DNA from: Deinococcus aerophilus
GTDB taxonomy: Bacteria > Deinococcota > Deinococci > Deinococcales > Deinococcaceae
DNA: 64,000 nucleotides
Assembly (NCBI RefSeq): GCF_014647075.1
Contig: NZ_BMOM01000005.1
Span: 109,696-173,695, forward strand
Reading direction: 5' to 3'
Under the pieces are notes generated by a model, which saw only the letters and a list, made by a program, of their open reading frames with translations, was not told where the DNA came from and did not search any database. The translations under genes and the position numbers were made by a program. This document shows positions 51,891 to 61,687 of the stretch, piece by piece. Position 1 is the first letter of the stretch. The number at the start of each line of letters is the position of its first letter.

Positions 51891-52135
51891 TCGCCGCCCG
51901 TCCCCTTTGCGCTGCCCCCACTGCTGGAGCCGCTTGCAGCGCCCTCTCCCCTGGCCTGGGGGCGCGAATCGGTGACGTAAAAGCCGCTGCCTTTGAACGC
52001 GATGCCGGGCCGGGCCACGATGCGCTTGACGGGCACGCCGGAGTCGGGGTGGGCGGTGTAGGCGTCGTCGCGCATGCTCTGCTGCAGTTCGTAGATCTCG
52101 CCAGTTTCCAGATTCTTGTAGAGGTAGGTGGGCAT
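51887..52135 (-). CDS. FmdB-like small protein lacking the zinc cysteines
   Basis: The 82-residue protein begins 'MPTYLYKNLETGEIYELQ', matching the FmdB/CxxC zinc-ribbon family (M-P-x-Y-x-Y...), and keeps the downstream 'GIAFKGSGFYVTDSR'. All cysteines of the usual two CxxC pairs are gone; the first pair position holds Asn and neighbouring residues. A Gly/Ser-rich tail of about 25 residues follows. It overlaps and precedes htrA. AAGGA is present about nine bases before the ATG. Confidence 0.8.
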   Translation of the reverse strand: MPTYLYKNLETGEIYELQQSMRDDAYTAHPDSGVPVKRIVARPGIAFKGSGFYVTDSRPQARGEGAASGSSSGGSAKGTGGE

Positions 52136-52337
52136 GTCAGTCAGTCCTTGATCTTGAGCGGGAAGGGAGAGGAAAGGGAGGGCCGGATGCCCCTGCGGGG
52201 GCACGCCGCGCTACCGTCTGCCCCGGCCAGTTCGCCGCCGGAAGCCAGAGCCCATCCTAGCAAGGGGCCAGGCCCCACAGCCCCCCCTGCGCCACGGTTG
52301 CTTGCACAGCTTGACCACGCGCCCGGCACACGGGTGC

Positions 52338-52343
52338 TACTGT
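52338..52343 (+). promoter_or_regulatory. Extended -10 box of glmS
   Basis: TGC-TACTGT (52335-52343) fits an extended -10 element and would start transcription near 52350, about 40 bases before the ribozyme cleavage site. TTGACC at 52311-52316 is 21 bases upstream, too far for a standard -35. Confidence 0.5.
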
Positions 52344-52388
52344 ACAGAGCGAACCCCTGGTGCCGGGTTCACTTACAGCAAACAGGGC

Positions 52389-52592
52389 AGCGCAAGGCCC
52401 ACGGCTCCACCACCGCTTCAGGGCGGCCCGTGGAACCCGTTGGGAGACGAGGTGGAGGTCAGCGAGTTTTCTGCGGATGCCTCCAGGTGTTGGAACGGCA
52501 CCTACCCGCCGCGCCAGGTTCCTCTTCAGGAGGATGAGGTGCGGGAAGTCCGGCGATAACCCTCACGGCAACGTGAACATAAGGCCGGGCAC
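52389..52592 (+). ncRNA. glmS ribozyme (glucosamine-6-phosphate-activated riboswitch)
   Basis: The conserved ribozyme core is readable. The cleavage motif A|GCGCA is at 52389-52394, with the cut expected after 52389. GACGAGG is at 52446-52452. The stem TGGAGG/CCTCCA (52453-52458 / 52480-52485) encloses a loop with GTTTTCTGCGGATG. The distal hairpin TCACG-GCAA-CGTGA (52563-52576) is flanked by AACC and ACATAAG inside an outer CCGGC/GCCGG stem (52550-52554 / 52584-52588). These match known glmS ribozymes in order and spacing, and the glmS gene lies directly downstream. The common GCGCC...GGCGGAU core is GCGCA...TGCGGAT here, which keeps the pairing. A CCACGG/CCGTGG stem (P1-like) lies between. 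GlcN6P binding should cause self-cleavage and mRNA decay, in related systems through RNase J. Confidence 0.9.
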
Positions 52593-52620
52593 GCTCCAGA
52601 CAAAAACCAAACCAGGCACC

Positions 52621-52677
52621 CCCGCTCTTTTCTGTCTTCCAAAGGAAGACACCGGTTTTTGAGGAACCGGGAGCGGG
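52621..52677 (+). other. Structured region between the ribozyme and the glmS ribosome site
   Basis: CCCGCTC (52621-52627) can pair with GAGCGGG (52671-52677), enclosing two hairpins: GTCTTCC/GGAAGAC (52634-52640 / 52644-52650) and GGTT/AACC (52654-52657 / 52665-52668). The branched fold ends right at the CAGGAG ribosome site. It could stabilise the cleaved mRNA or modulate translation. Confidence 0.5.
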
Positions 52678-52689
52678 CAGGAGATCATT

Positions 52690-54510
<1,821 letters not shown>

Positions 54511-54525
54511 CCAGACTGCAGAAAG

Positions 54526-54565
54526 CGGCGGGGAAGGAGAGCGTGATACGCCCCCTTCCCCGCCG
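54526..54565. terminator. Bidirectional terminator between glmS and the DUF2231 gene
   Basis: CGGCGGGGAAGG (54526-54537) pairs perfectly with CCTTCCCCGCCG (54554-54565), followed by TTCGCTGTT. It lies between two convergent genes. Confidence 0.75.
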
Positions 54566-54572
54566 TTCGCTG

Positions 54573-55163
54573 TTATCCCTGCGGGTGATCCAGGGTCTGT
54601 CCCACGCCCAGACCATGACGGTACACCAGCTGCCCCCCCAGGAAGCCCCCGGCAAGGGCCAGCCCCAGGGCCGCGCCCGACAGCAGCTTGCCCAGCCCGC
54701 GCCGCTGCCGGCGCCGCGCCAGGACCGAACCCACGTTCAACAAGAAGGCCGTTTCGTTGAGGGCCCCGTGAATCAGACCGGTGCGGCGGGCCTCACCGCG
54801 CGTTCCGGCCCAGTCGGTCCAGCCGGTGGCAATGGTCGCCACCGCGCCCACAGTGCCCAGCGTCAGCGCCAGATCGGCGGCCCGCTCGGTGGCCTCGGAT
54901 TTGGGGCCGGGATAGAAATCCAGCATCCCGGCGATCATCCAGCCGCCCAGCGGCAGGTGAACGAGGATCGGGTGCAGGGGGTGGCCCAGCGGCGTGCCGT
55001 GCAGAACGGCCACCACACCGTCTGGCAGGTTCTGCTCCAGGTCCTGCAGCAGCTGCTGCAGGGTCTCGGCGAGGTCCTCGACGGCGTCGTGGTTGACCAG
55101 GGCGTCCTCGACCACAGAGCTGGGCTTGGCGCGGTCGGCCTGTGGAGCAGCGAAAAGGCTCAT
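54573..55163 (-). CDS. DUF2231 family membrane protein
   Basis: The 196-residue protein has an N-terminal polar helix region ('LAETLQQLLQDLEQ') and then 'GHPLHPILVHLPLGGWMIAG', the His-containing start of DUF2231, with about four transmembrane helices. Conserved His residues in the membrane ('HPLHP', 'GLIHGALN') could bind metal or haem, but the function is unknown. TATCGT (complement of 55170-55175) lies six bases before the ATG, a leaderless layout. Confidence 0.88.
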   Translation of the reverse strand: MSLFAAPQADRAKPSSVVEDALVNHDAVEDLAETLQQLLQDLEQNLPDGVVAVLHGTPLGHPLHPILVHLPLGGWMIAGMLDFYPGPKSEATERAADLALTLGTVGAVATIATGWTDWAGTRGEARRTGLIHGALNETAFLLNVGSVLARRRQRRGLGKLLSGAALGLALAGGFLGGQLVYRHGLGVGQTLDHPQG

Positions 55164-55237
55164 GCCCCGACGATACGGGCGCGGTCCCCGGCGGCGTGCC
55201 GACCCTGGCTTAAGGCAGATTCATGCAGGTGTCGGGT

Positions 55238-56200
55238 TCATGCCGGTGTCTGGGCAGGAATCATGCACGCCGCAAAAGCCACCCCGTACTCTGCCCGGTC
55301 CAGCCCGCGGCCAATAAAGACGAGTTCGCTGTGACCGTCGCCCACGTCCCAGGCGTCGGCGGTGAACAGATCCCGGACCGCCTGGAACAGAATGCGCTGC
55401 GGATAGCCGTACAGGTCCAGGAATCCCTTGGCCCGCAGCACCTCGGCGGGCCGTGCCAGAATGAAGTCGGTCATGAAGCGCTGCCACAGGTAGGGGTCCA
55501 GGGGCCGGTCTGCCCGCAAAGTAAAGCTGTTCAGGCCCGGCGTGTGGGTGTGCCCGGCGGGGTCCTGATCGTCCACCGTGCGGGGGTCAAAGTCGTCGCG
55601 GGCAAGCAGAGCGCCGGCATCCACCTGACCGCGCTCCACCCGCACCACGCGGGCCAGCGGGTTGACGCCGCGCAGCACGCCCTCGGCCTCGTCCAGCCGG
55701 TCGGGGGACGCCAGATCGGTCTTGTTCAGGACCACCGTGTTTGCGTAGGCGAGTTGCCGGGCGGCTTCGGGATGTTCGCGCAGGGTCCGCAGCACATGCC
55801 GCGCGTCCACCACCGCGAGCAGGGTGGTGACCCGGAAGGCGGCGCGCACGCTGCGCTCCAGCAGGGTGGTCAGCACCGGCGTCGGGTCGGCCACGCCCGA
55901 GAGTTCCACGATCACTGCGTCGGGCCGGTGCTCGCGCAGCGAGATGTCCACCAGCGCCCGCAGCAGGTCGTCCCGGCCAGTACAGCACAGGCAGCCGGCG
56001 GTCAGCTCGGTCACGTCGTCCTGCAGGCGCTCGATCAGGCTTCCGTCCACGCCCGTCGCCCCGAACTCGTTGACGATCACGCCCAGACGGTGGGGCAGGC
56101 TGCGGATCAGGTGGTTGACCAGCGTGGTCTTGCCCGCGCCCAGAAAGCCCCCGATGACCAGAATGGGAATGCGCGAATCGGCGGCGGACGGGGAAGTCAT
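55238..56200 (-). CDS. CobW/COG0523-family GTPase, putative metallochaperone
   Basis: The 320-residue protein is a G3E GTPase with Walker A 'GGFLGAGKTT' (17-26), the metal-binding CxCC motif 'AGCLCCTGRDD' (Cys70, Cys72, Cys73), 'IVELSGVADPTPV', the base motif 'LNKTDLAS' and a C-terminal CobW_C domain. The family delivers zinc, cobalt or other metals. His-rich 'DPAGHTHTPG' before the C-terminal domain supports metal handling. No Zur-like operator was recognised. TATTCT lies six bases before the ATG, giving a leaderless start. Confidence 0.93.
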   Translation of the reverse strand: MTSPSAADSRIPILVIGGFLGAGKTTLVNHLIRSLPHRLGVIVNEFGATGVDGSLIERLQDDVTELTAGCLCCTGRDDLLRALVDISLREHRPDAVIVELSGVADPTPVLTTLLERSVRAAFRVTTLLAVVDARHVLRTLREHPEAARQLAYANTVVLNKTDLASPDRLDEAEGVLRGVNPLARVVRVERGQVDAGALLARDDFDPRTVDDQDPAGHTHTPGLNSFTLRADRPLDPYLWQRFMTDFILARPAEVLRAKGFLDLYGYPQRILFQAVRDLFTADAWDVGDGHSELVFIGRGLDRAEYGVAFAACMIPAQTPA

Positions 56201-56311
56201 GGGGGCAGAATAGGGGGTCGGGCAGGTCCAGGACCGTGAAGCGCTGCCCGGTGGAGGGGTCGCCGGCCCAGCGAATGGAACTCCGGACACCCCAGGGCCG
56301 TACCGGAATCC

Positions 56312-56926
56312 GTGAAAAGCTTCCCCGTCCTCCTGACCAGCGCGTTCCTGGCCCTGTGGGCCGTTCCGGCCGCGGCCCAGTCCACCCGGACCGTGTTCAT
56401 CAACGGCGTGGCCCTGCAGGCAACCGCCACCCAGCGGAATGGCGAAACGTACTACCAGTTCAGGGCCAGCGACCTGCAACGCATCGGGGCCCTCACCGCC
56501 GGGGGCGTGTCGCCCAAAGTGGACGCCATCCGGGGATGCGTGGGCGATACGCTGTTCAACGGGGTGTACAGCGTGCAGCTGCTGCGGGCCGGCCCCGAGG
56601 ACACCCGCTTCGGCGTGCAGCTCAAGCTGACGAACGCCTCCTCCCAGACGCTGCAGAACTTCATGACCTTCTCGCCCTCGGAGGTCTACGCCGCGACCGC
56701 CACGGCCGCCACTCCGCTGCCCAACTTCCAGGACCGCTGGATAGACGCCCTGCTGCCCGGCACCGCCATCACCCTGCGCACCCAGACAGACGACCGGGGA
56801 GCGGCCACCCGCTGGACCCGGCTGCTGATCCGGCCGGATGCCGACGCAATCAGGGAACTGCAGAAGGCCAAGTTGTCCCTGGCCCGGGTCTACAACATGG
56901 AATTTGACCTGACCTGCCAGAAATGA
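56312..56926 (+). CDS. Hypothetical secreted protein
   Basis: The 204-residue protein has a signal peptide ('LLTSAFLALWAVPAAAQ') and no other membrane segment. The mature start 'TRTVFINGVALQATA' followed by 'YYQFRASDLQRIGAL' is reminiscent of copper amine oxidase N-terminal-like stalk domains, but this is weak. Two cysteines ('IRGCVGD' and the C-terminal 'LTCQK') could form a disulfide. The start is GTG 56312, with CCGGA a few bases upstream and TACCGG as a poor -10. It converges with priA. Confidence 0.75.
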   Translation: MKSFPVLLTSAFLALWAVPAAAQSTRTVFINGVALQATATQRNGETYYQFRASDLQRIGALTAGGVSPKVDAIRGCVGDTLFNGVYSVQLLRAGPEDTRFGVQLKLTNASSQTLQNFMTFSPSEVYAATATAATPLPNFQDRWIDALLPGTAITLRTQTDDRGAATRWTRLLIRPDADAIRELQKAKLSLARVYNMEFDLTCQK

Positions 56927-56956
56927 CGTCCGGCGCATGCGGCATGTTCCCGGCCC

Positions 56957-59476
56957 TCACAGCCCCCCCCGGGGATTGACATCCACCCGCACCCGGGCCT
57001 TCCACGTCCGGCTGTCGAGCACCTGAAGCAGCTCGGCGAGCCGGGCGTCGTTGCGGGCGCGCAGAAACAGGTGGTACGGGTAGACGCCGCGCACGCGGGC
57101 CACCGGGCTGGGCGCGGGCCCCAGCACCTCCTGGGCAGTGGCTCCCGCGCCGTGCAGGGCGTCGGCGAGGTCCTGGGCGGCGGCCTGGGCGCGGCCCGCC
57201 TCGCGCGCCGTGACCTCGACCTGGGCCAGCCGGGCGTGCGGTGGGTAGCCCAGAGCCTTGCGGGCACGTTCCTCGGCCAGCGGATAGGCCAGCGTATCGC
57301 GCCCACCCACCAGCACGGTCAGCGCGGGGTGGTCGGCCTGGAAGGTCTGGACCACCAGCATCGGAGCGCGTTCGGGGTGCCATTCGGCCAGCTGGCGCAG
57401 CAGGCGATGGTAGCGCTCGGAGGCCCGGAAGTCCGACACATTGAGCCAGGTGTCGGCCAGCGTGATGCCGAGCAGCGCGAGGTTGGGCGGCGCCTCCTGT
57501 GAGAGCAGCAGCTGGGTCCCCACGACCACGCCCGCCTCCCCGGCGTACAGCGGGGACAGGTCGTCCTGGCGGTCGCGGTCCAGGCGGTAGACCGGCATGC
57601 CGGGCAGCAGCCGGGTGACCTCCTGCGCAATCCACTCGGTGCCGGGGCCGCGCGCCTTCCACATTCGCTCGCCGCAGTGGTCGCAGCGCTCGGGCAGGGC
57701 CTCGTGGTAGCCGCACTGGTGGCAGGTGAGGCGACGGGTTTCCTGGTGAAAGCGCAGGTGCACGTCGCAGTTGCGGCACTGTGGGGTGTGTTCGCAGCCC
57801 GGGCAGCGCATCAGGGCCGAGTACCCGCGCCGGGGAGCGAGCAGCGCCGCCTGCCGCCCGCGTTCCTGAACCTGCCGCAGCAGCCGCGCCAGGTCGTGGC
57901 TCAGGGGATAGCCCAGGTCCCCGGTGCCCAGGTGCGCGCCGCTCAGGGGCCCGAGTTCGGGCTGCTGCGGCGGATGGGCGTAGTCCACGACGTGAACGCG
58001 GGCGCGGGGGGGCGGCAGCACCGCGCCGGGGTGCGGCACGCTCTCGGCGGCGGGCGTGGTGCCCACGTAGGCCAGCGCCGCGCCGTGGGCGGCGGCCACC
58101 CGCGCGGCCACGTCCGGCACGAAGGCGCGTGACCCCGAGAGCAGCTTGTGGGCGTCGCTGCCCTCCTCCAGCACCACCACCAGGGCGAGGTCGGCCAGCG
58201 GGGCGGCCAGCGCGTGGGCGCTGCCGATCACCAGCCGCGCCGCGCCGCTGCGAATCAGCTCCCAGGTGTGTTCGCGCTGCACCTCGGACAGCTGGCCGCT
58301 GACCTGCACCGCGCGCGTGCCCACGTGGGCGGCCAGCCCCGAGAGACCCTCCCAGGCCCGGCGCAGCGTGGTGTGGTCGGGCGCGAGGACCAGCACCCCC
58401 CGGCCCTGCCCCAGCAGACGCGACAGCCGCGGCGCCAGCGTACGAAAGCGCGAGGCGGCCCGTCCCCCATGCAGGCGCCACACCGGGGACTCCGGCAGAC
58501 GGTCCGGAAGGTCGCCGGGGCCGGCGGGCACTGGTACGGCCAGGGGCACGGCGGGCAGCGGGGCCGGAATCTGCACGGTTTCGGCCCAGCCGCGCGCCAG
58601 CAGCGTTCCCGCAGCGGTGGGGGTCAGCGGGCAGCCCGCGGCACTTGCCCGGCTGGCCCAGGCATTCAGGGTGTCCTGCGGGCCACCCTCCGCGAGCCAG
58701 GTCCAGGCGGGAGGCGGGGGGGCGGCTTCGGGCAAGTATGCCGCCCCGCCCGCGTTCAGGACTGTGGTCACCACGCTCCCGCTCACGCCCGCCCCCCGCG
58801 ACCACGCGCTCAGGGTGTCCTGCGGGCCGTGTTCGTCCAGCCATGCGTGGGCGTGGGCCTGTCGGGCGGTCAGTGGGTTGGGCGGCGGGGTCACAGCGCG
58901 CAGCATCGTTCGCGTGCGCGCAGCGGCGGGAACATCGGCCAGATCGCGTGCCCGCACCGCTGCTCGCGTGCGCGGCCGGACCGTAAACTCCTCCTCCAGC
59001 AACCCCTGTTCACGCACCGCGTCCAGCAGCGCCGGATGAAACGCGTCCGCCTCGGTCCACACGGTGGTAGGCACCCTGCGCGCAAAGGCAGTCAGGTCTG
59101 CTCCCTCGACCGCGCGGACGCGGTGGGTATGGTCCGCCGTCCAGCCCACACCCAGCAGGTCCCCCCAGATCAGCCCGGCCGGAATGCGGGCGTCCCGCGC
59201 CCAGGCACACACGCCCTCCACGGTAGCGGGGGCGACCCAGGGCGCCGCCGGGTCGTCCAGCACATGCACGGCCTCGCGCAGGCGGGAAGCTCCACGCGCT
59301 GTCGCCTCGCCCACCAGCAACCCCACGACCAGCTCTCCCCGCCACGGCACAAGCACCCGGCAGCCCACCGGCACTTCGCCCTGCCATCCGTGTACCGCGC
59401 TGAATTCCTGCGCAGGCACCGGCAAGGCCACCACCACCAGCCAGGGGGAGGGAGGGTTGGTGGTGGGCGCAGTCAC
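56957..59476 (-). CDS. priA: Primosomal protein N' PriA lacking helicase motifs
   Basis: The 839-residue protein restarts collapsed forks by loading the replisome. It keeps the N-terminal 3'-DNA-binding domain ('LVVVALPVPAQEFS', 'PWRGELVVGLLVG'), the eight zinc cysteines ('CPGCEHTPQCRNC', 'CHQCG', 'CDHCG') and the C-terminal domain. The Walker A loop expected at about residues 378-388 reads 'RLHGGRAASRFRTL' and the DEEH box reads 'VLEEGSDAHK', so ATP hydrolysis should be lost. This agrees with published reports that D. radiodurans PriA is a pseudohelicase. The start is GTG 59476 with TAGCCT seven bases upstream. Confidence 0.95.
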   Translation of the reverse strand: MTAPTTNPPSPWLVVVALPVPAQEFSAVHGWQGEVPVGCRVLVPWRGELVVGLLVGEATARGASRLREAVHVLDDPAAPWVAPATVEGVCAWARDARIPAGLIWGDLLGVGWTADHTHRVRAVEGADLTAFARRVPTTVWTEADAFHPALLDAVREQGLLEEEFTVRPRTRAAVRARDLADVPAAARTRTMLRAVTPPPNPLTARQAHAHAWLDEHGPQDTLSAWSRGAGVSGSVVTTVLNAGGAAYLPEAAPPPPAWTWLAEGGPQDTLNAWASRASAAGCPLTPTAAGTLLARGWAETVQIPAPLPAVPLAVPVPAGPGDLPDRLPESPVWRLHGGRAASRFRTLAPRLSRLLGQGRGVLVLAPDHTTLRRAWEGLSGLAAHVGTRAVQVSGQLSEVQREHTWELIRSGAARLVIGSAHALAAPLADLALVVVLEEGSDAHKLLSGSRAFVPDVAARVAAAHGAALAYVGTTPAAESVPHPGAVLPPPRARVHVVDYAHPPQQPELGPLSGAHLGTGDLGYPLSHDLARLLRQVQERGRQAALLAPRRGYSALMRCPGCEHTPQCRNCDVHLRFHQETRRLTCHQCGYHEALPERCDHCGERMWKARGPGTEWIAQEVTRLLPGMPVYRLDRDRQDDLSPLYAGEAGVVVGTQLLLSQEAPPNLALLGITLADTWLNVSDFRASERYHRLLRQLAEWHPERAPMLVVQTFQADHPALTVLVGGRDTLAYPLAEERARKALGYPPHARLAQVEVTAREAGRAQAAAQDLADALHGAGATAQEVLGPAPSPVARVRGVYPYHLFLRARNDARLAELLQVLDSRTWKARVRVDVNPRGGL

Positions 59477-59611
59477 ATCCCGCAGGCTAGCGCGGCGCGG
59501 CGTGGGGCAAGGGTGAGCTGGGAGCCTGATGTCGAAGCCTGTCCTCCCTGGGTCCCCATATCTGTTCACGCGGCTCAGCAACCCTGAGGGGTCATATGGC
59601 GTAATAACAGC

Positions 59612-59854
59612 ATGAAAACTGCCCGCTCCCGCACTGCTCGCCCCTCCCCCTCCGCGTCCACTTCAGGCCGCCTCGGCAAGCTGCTCGTCTATGCTCCCCT
59701 GGCCCTGGAACTCATCACCATGCTGCGCCGCAACCAGAATGCCCGGCGCGGCAAATATGTCAAGGCCCGCAAGCGGGACCGGGCGTTCGACTTCCTGCTG
59801 GGTCAGGCGCAGCGGCGGCTGGGAGGCCACCCCAGGGGCCGCCGCAGGTTCTGA
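59612..59854 (+). CDS. Small basic hypothetical protein
   Basis: The 80-residue protein is strongly basic ('RRNQNARRGKYVKARKRDR', 'GGHPRGRRRF') with one hydrophobic stretch ('LGKLLVYAPLALELITML'). No family recognised; it could bind nucleic acid or sit at the membrane. Coding bias looks right, but neither a Shine-Dalgarno nor a TANNNT box fits the ATG (upstream is GTAATAACAGC), so the start is open. Confidence 0.6.
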   Translation: MKTARSRTARPSPSASTSGRLGKLLVYAPLALELITMLRRNQNARRGKYVKARKRDRAFDFLLGQAQRRLGGHPRGRRRF

Positions 59855-59931
59855 ACTGTTGAGGCTTCCGTGTCCGCGCGGCTGCATAACTCCGTCATGC
59901 CGAAAAATCCACGACCTTCCAGATGCATATC

Positions 59932-59960
59932 TTGACTCGCCCTGCATTCCACGCTATCTT
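59932..59960 (+). promoter_or_regulatory. Strong sigma-70-type promoter upstream of the MFS exporter
   Basis: TTGACT (59932-59937), a 17-base spacer, and TATCTT (59955-59960). Transcription should begin near 59967, about 190 bases before the MFS start codon. This is one of the two best complete promoters in the window. Confidence 0.75.
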
Positions 59961-59966
59961 TAAGAA

Positions 59967-60120
59967 ATCAAAGGCGGCCTGCGGGTCGCTTTTTCCTTTG
60001 CCAGTCCTGGATGGAGGGTGAGTCGCGGGCAAGGTCCTCAGCGGAGGCAGTGGGACAGTCACCCCGTCCAGACCGGTGCGCTGGGGGCACGTCTGTCCCT
60101 CACCCGCCCCCGGCTTTTCT
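59967..60120 (+). promoter_or_regulatory. Structured leader with competing stems, unassigned
   Basis: Near the 5' end GCGGCC-TGCG-GGTCGC is followed by TTTTT (59972-59995 region), an early terminator-like hairpin. Further on, GGGTGA (60016-60021) can pair with either TCACCC at 60059-60064 or 60100-60105. GGGACAG (60052-60058) pairs with CTGTCCC (60093-60099). GGGGGC (60083-60088) pairs with GCCCCC (60106-60111), followed by GGCTTTTCTT. The last stem crosses the others, as in a transcription switch. No known riboswitch class was recognised. Confidence 0.4.
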
Positions 60121-60157
60121 TCCGGCGTGCCGCCCCACGATGTGCGAGCATGCCGCC

Positions 60158-61525
60158 GTGAGCCTCGCGCCTGTTCCCTCCGCACCGGTGCTGGTCCCTG
60201 TTCCCCGCACGCTGGGCCTGGGACTGGTGCTGGTCGTGCTGATCGTGGCCTTCGAGTCCATGGCGGTCAGCACGGTGCTGCCCCGGGTGGCCGCCGACCT
60301 GAACGGGCTGGCGCTGTACGGCTGGGCCTCCAGCGCCTTTTTGCTGTCCAGCCTGTTCGGCGCGGTCCTCAGCGGGGTGCTGGGGGACCGCCGGGGGCTG
60401 GCGGTCTCGACCGTGCTGGCGCTGAGCGTGTTTGCAGCGGGGCTGCTGGTAGCCGGGCTGGCGCCGTCGATGACGGGATTCGTGCTGGGGCGACTGATCC
60501 AGGGACTGGGGGCCGGCGGGCTGGGGGCACTGCCCTGGGCGGTCATCAGCACCCGCTATCCGGAAGTGGCCCGGGCGCGGATGCTGGCCGCCGTGTCCAG
60601 CGCGTGGCTGCTGCCCGCCCTGGTCGGCCCGCTGATCGCCAGCGTCATCGCAGCCCAGTGGTCGTGGCGCGCGGTGTTCTGGGGCCTGATTCCGGTGCTG
60701 GTTCTGAGTGCGCCGCTGTGCATCCTGCCGCTGCGCCAGCGGCTGAACCGTCCCGCCACCGCTCAGGAACGCGACAGCCGCCGCATCCTATGGCCGGCCC
60801 TGGGCCTGTCTCTGGCCGCCGGCGCCGTGATCGAGGGCCTGCGCCGCCCCGACCTCCTCGCCTGGCCGCTGGTGCTGGCCGGGCTGGCGGGGGTGGCCTG
60901 GACCGCCCGCGCCCTGTTTCCGGCAGGGCTGTGGCGCCTGACCCGGGGCCTGCCCGCCGCCCTGGCGCTGCGGGGCTGGGCCGCCTTTGCCGTCATGGGC
61001 ACCACCACCTTCCTGCCGCTGGCCCTGCACGAACTGCGCGGCCTGAGCCTTACGGGGGCCGGCGCGGTCCTGAGTCTCGGTGGGGTGACCTGGACGCTGG
61101 GATCCTGGGTGCAAGACCAGCTGGAACGGCGCTACGGCGAGGCGTCCCGACTGCTGCGGGCGCGCGGCGGCATGGTGGGTGTGGTGATCGGTGTGCTGCT
61201 CACCGCCCTGGGGGTGCTGGGTCCGCTGCCCCTGTGGGTCGTCGGGGTGGGCTGGGTGCTGAGCTGCCTGGGAATGGGCGTGGGCTACACCAGCAACAGC
61301 CTGCTCGCCCTGTCCAGCGCCCGGCCCGGCCAGACCGGTCAGCTGTCCGGCCAGCTCGCGAACATTGAGGTGTTGATGGTGGCGGTGGCCGCCGGGGTGG
61401 GCGGCGCATTGATCGCCCGCGTGCAGCCGCTGCAGACGGCCTTCACGCTGGCATTCGCGGTGACCGTGCTGGGGGCCCTGCTCACGTGGCTGGCGGGGAC
61501 GCGCCTGCAGCAGCCCAGGAAGTAG
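60158..61525 (+). CDS. MFS multidrug-type exporter
   Basis: The 455-residue protein has about fourteen hydrophobic helices. 'VAFESMAVSTVLPRVAADL' in helix 1 and 'GVLGDRRGLAVS' in the first cytoplasmic loop are typical of the DHA2-like drug exporters (EmrB/QacA kind), although the motif C region is diffuse. Substrate unknown. Two starts are possible: ATG 60140 and GTG 60158. I prefer GTG 60158, six bases after GAGCAT (a weak -10), but the longer leader transcript from 59967 would serve either. Confidence 0.88.
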   Translation: MSLAPVPSAPVLVPVPRTLGLGLVLVVLIVAFESMAVSTVLPRVAADLNGLALYGWASSAFLLSSLFGAVLSGVLGDRRGLAVSTVLALSVFAAGLLVAGLAPSMTGFVLGRLIQGLGAGGLGALPWAVISTRYPEVARARMLAAVSSAWLLPALVGPLIASVIAAQWSWRAVFWGLIPVLVLSAPLCILPLRQRLNRPATAQERDSRRILWPALGLSLAAGAVIEGLRRPDLLAWPLVLAGLAGVAWTARALFPAGLWRLTRGLPAALALRGWAAFAVMGTTTFLPLALHELRGLSLTGAGAVLSLGGVTWTLGSWVQDQLERRYGEASRLLRARGGMVGVVIGVLLTALGVLGPLPLWVVGVGWVLSCLGMGVGYTSNSLLALSSARPGQTGQLSGQLANIEVLMVAVAAGVGGALIARVQPLQTAFTLAFAVTVLGALLTWLAGTRLQQPRK

Positions 61526-61633
61526 AGCCTACCGAACGGGCATGGGCCACCGTATAGAGCAACGGGTCCGGTCCCTCCTCATGCCACAGGGCAAACCACG
61601 CGGCGTCGGCCCGCCGGATGAACCCGGCCCGCC

Positions 61634-61687
61634 CAATATATTGATGACCGGATCAAGATTGACGACATACAGACCAGGGACTACCTT
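61634..61687 (+). promoter_or_regulatory. Complete leaderless promoter with upstream palindrome
   Basis: TTGACG (61659-61664), exactly 17 bases, TACCTT (61682-61687), then six bases to the ATG at 61694. The 10-base palindrome CAATATATTG (61634-61643) lies 15 bases before the -35 and stands out as AT-rich; it could bind a regulator. Confidence 0.75.

Noticed and set aside
52141..52329. Short open frames in the glmS upstream region
   Set aside because: They lie across the promoter and ribozyme, have no conserved features, and the RNA elements explain the sequence better.
60028..60060. Possible SRP (4.5S) RNA apical loop in AAGGTCCTCAGCGGAGGCAG
   Set aside because: The conserved GGAA tetraloop with GGAAGCAGC on the 3' side is missing; only the AGGTCC part resembles it.
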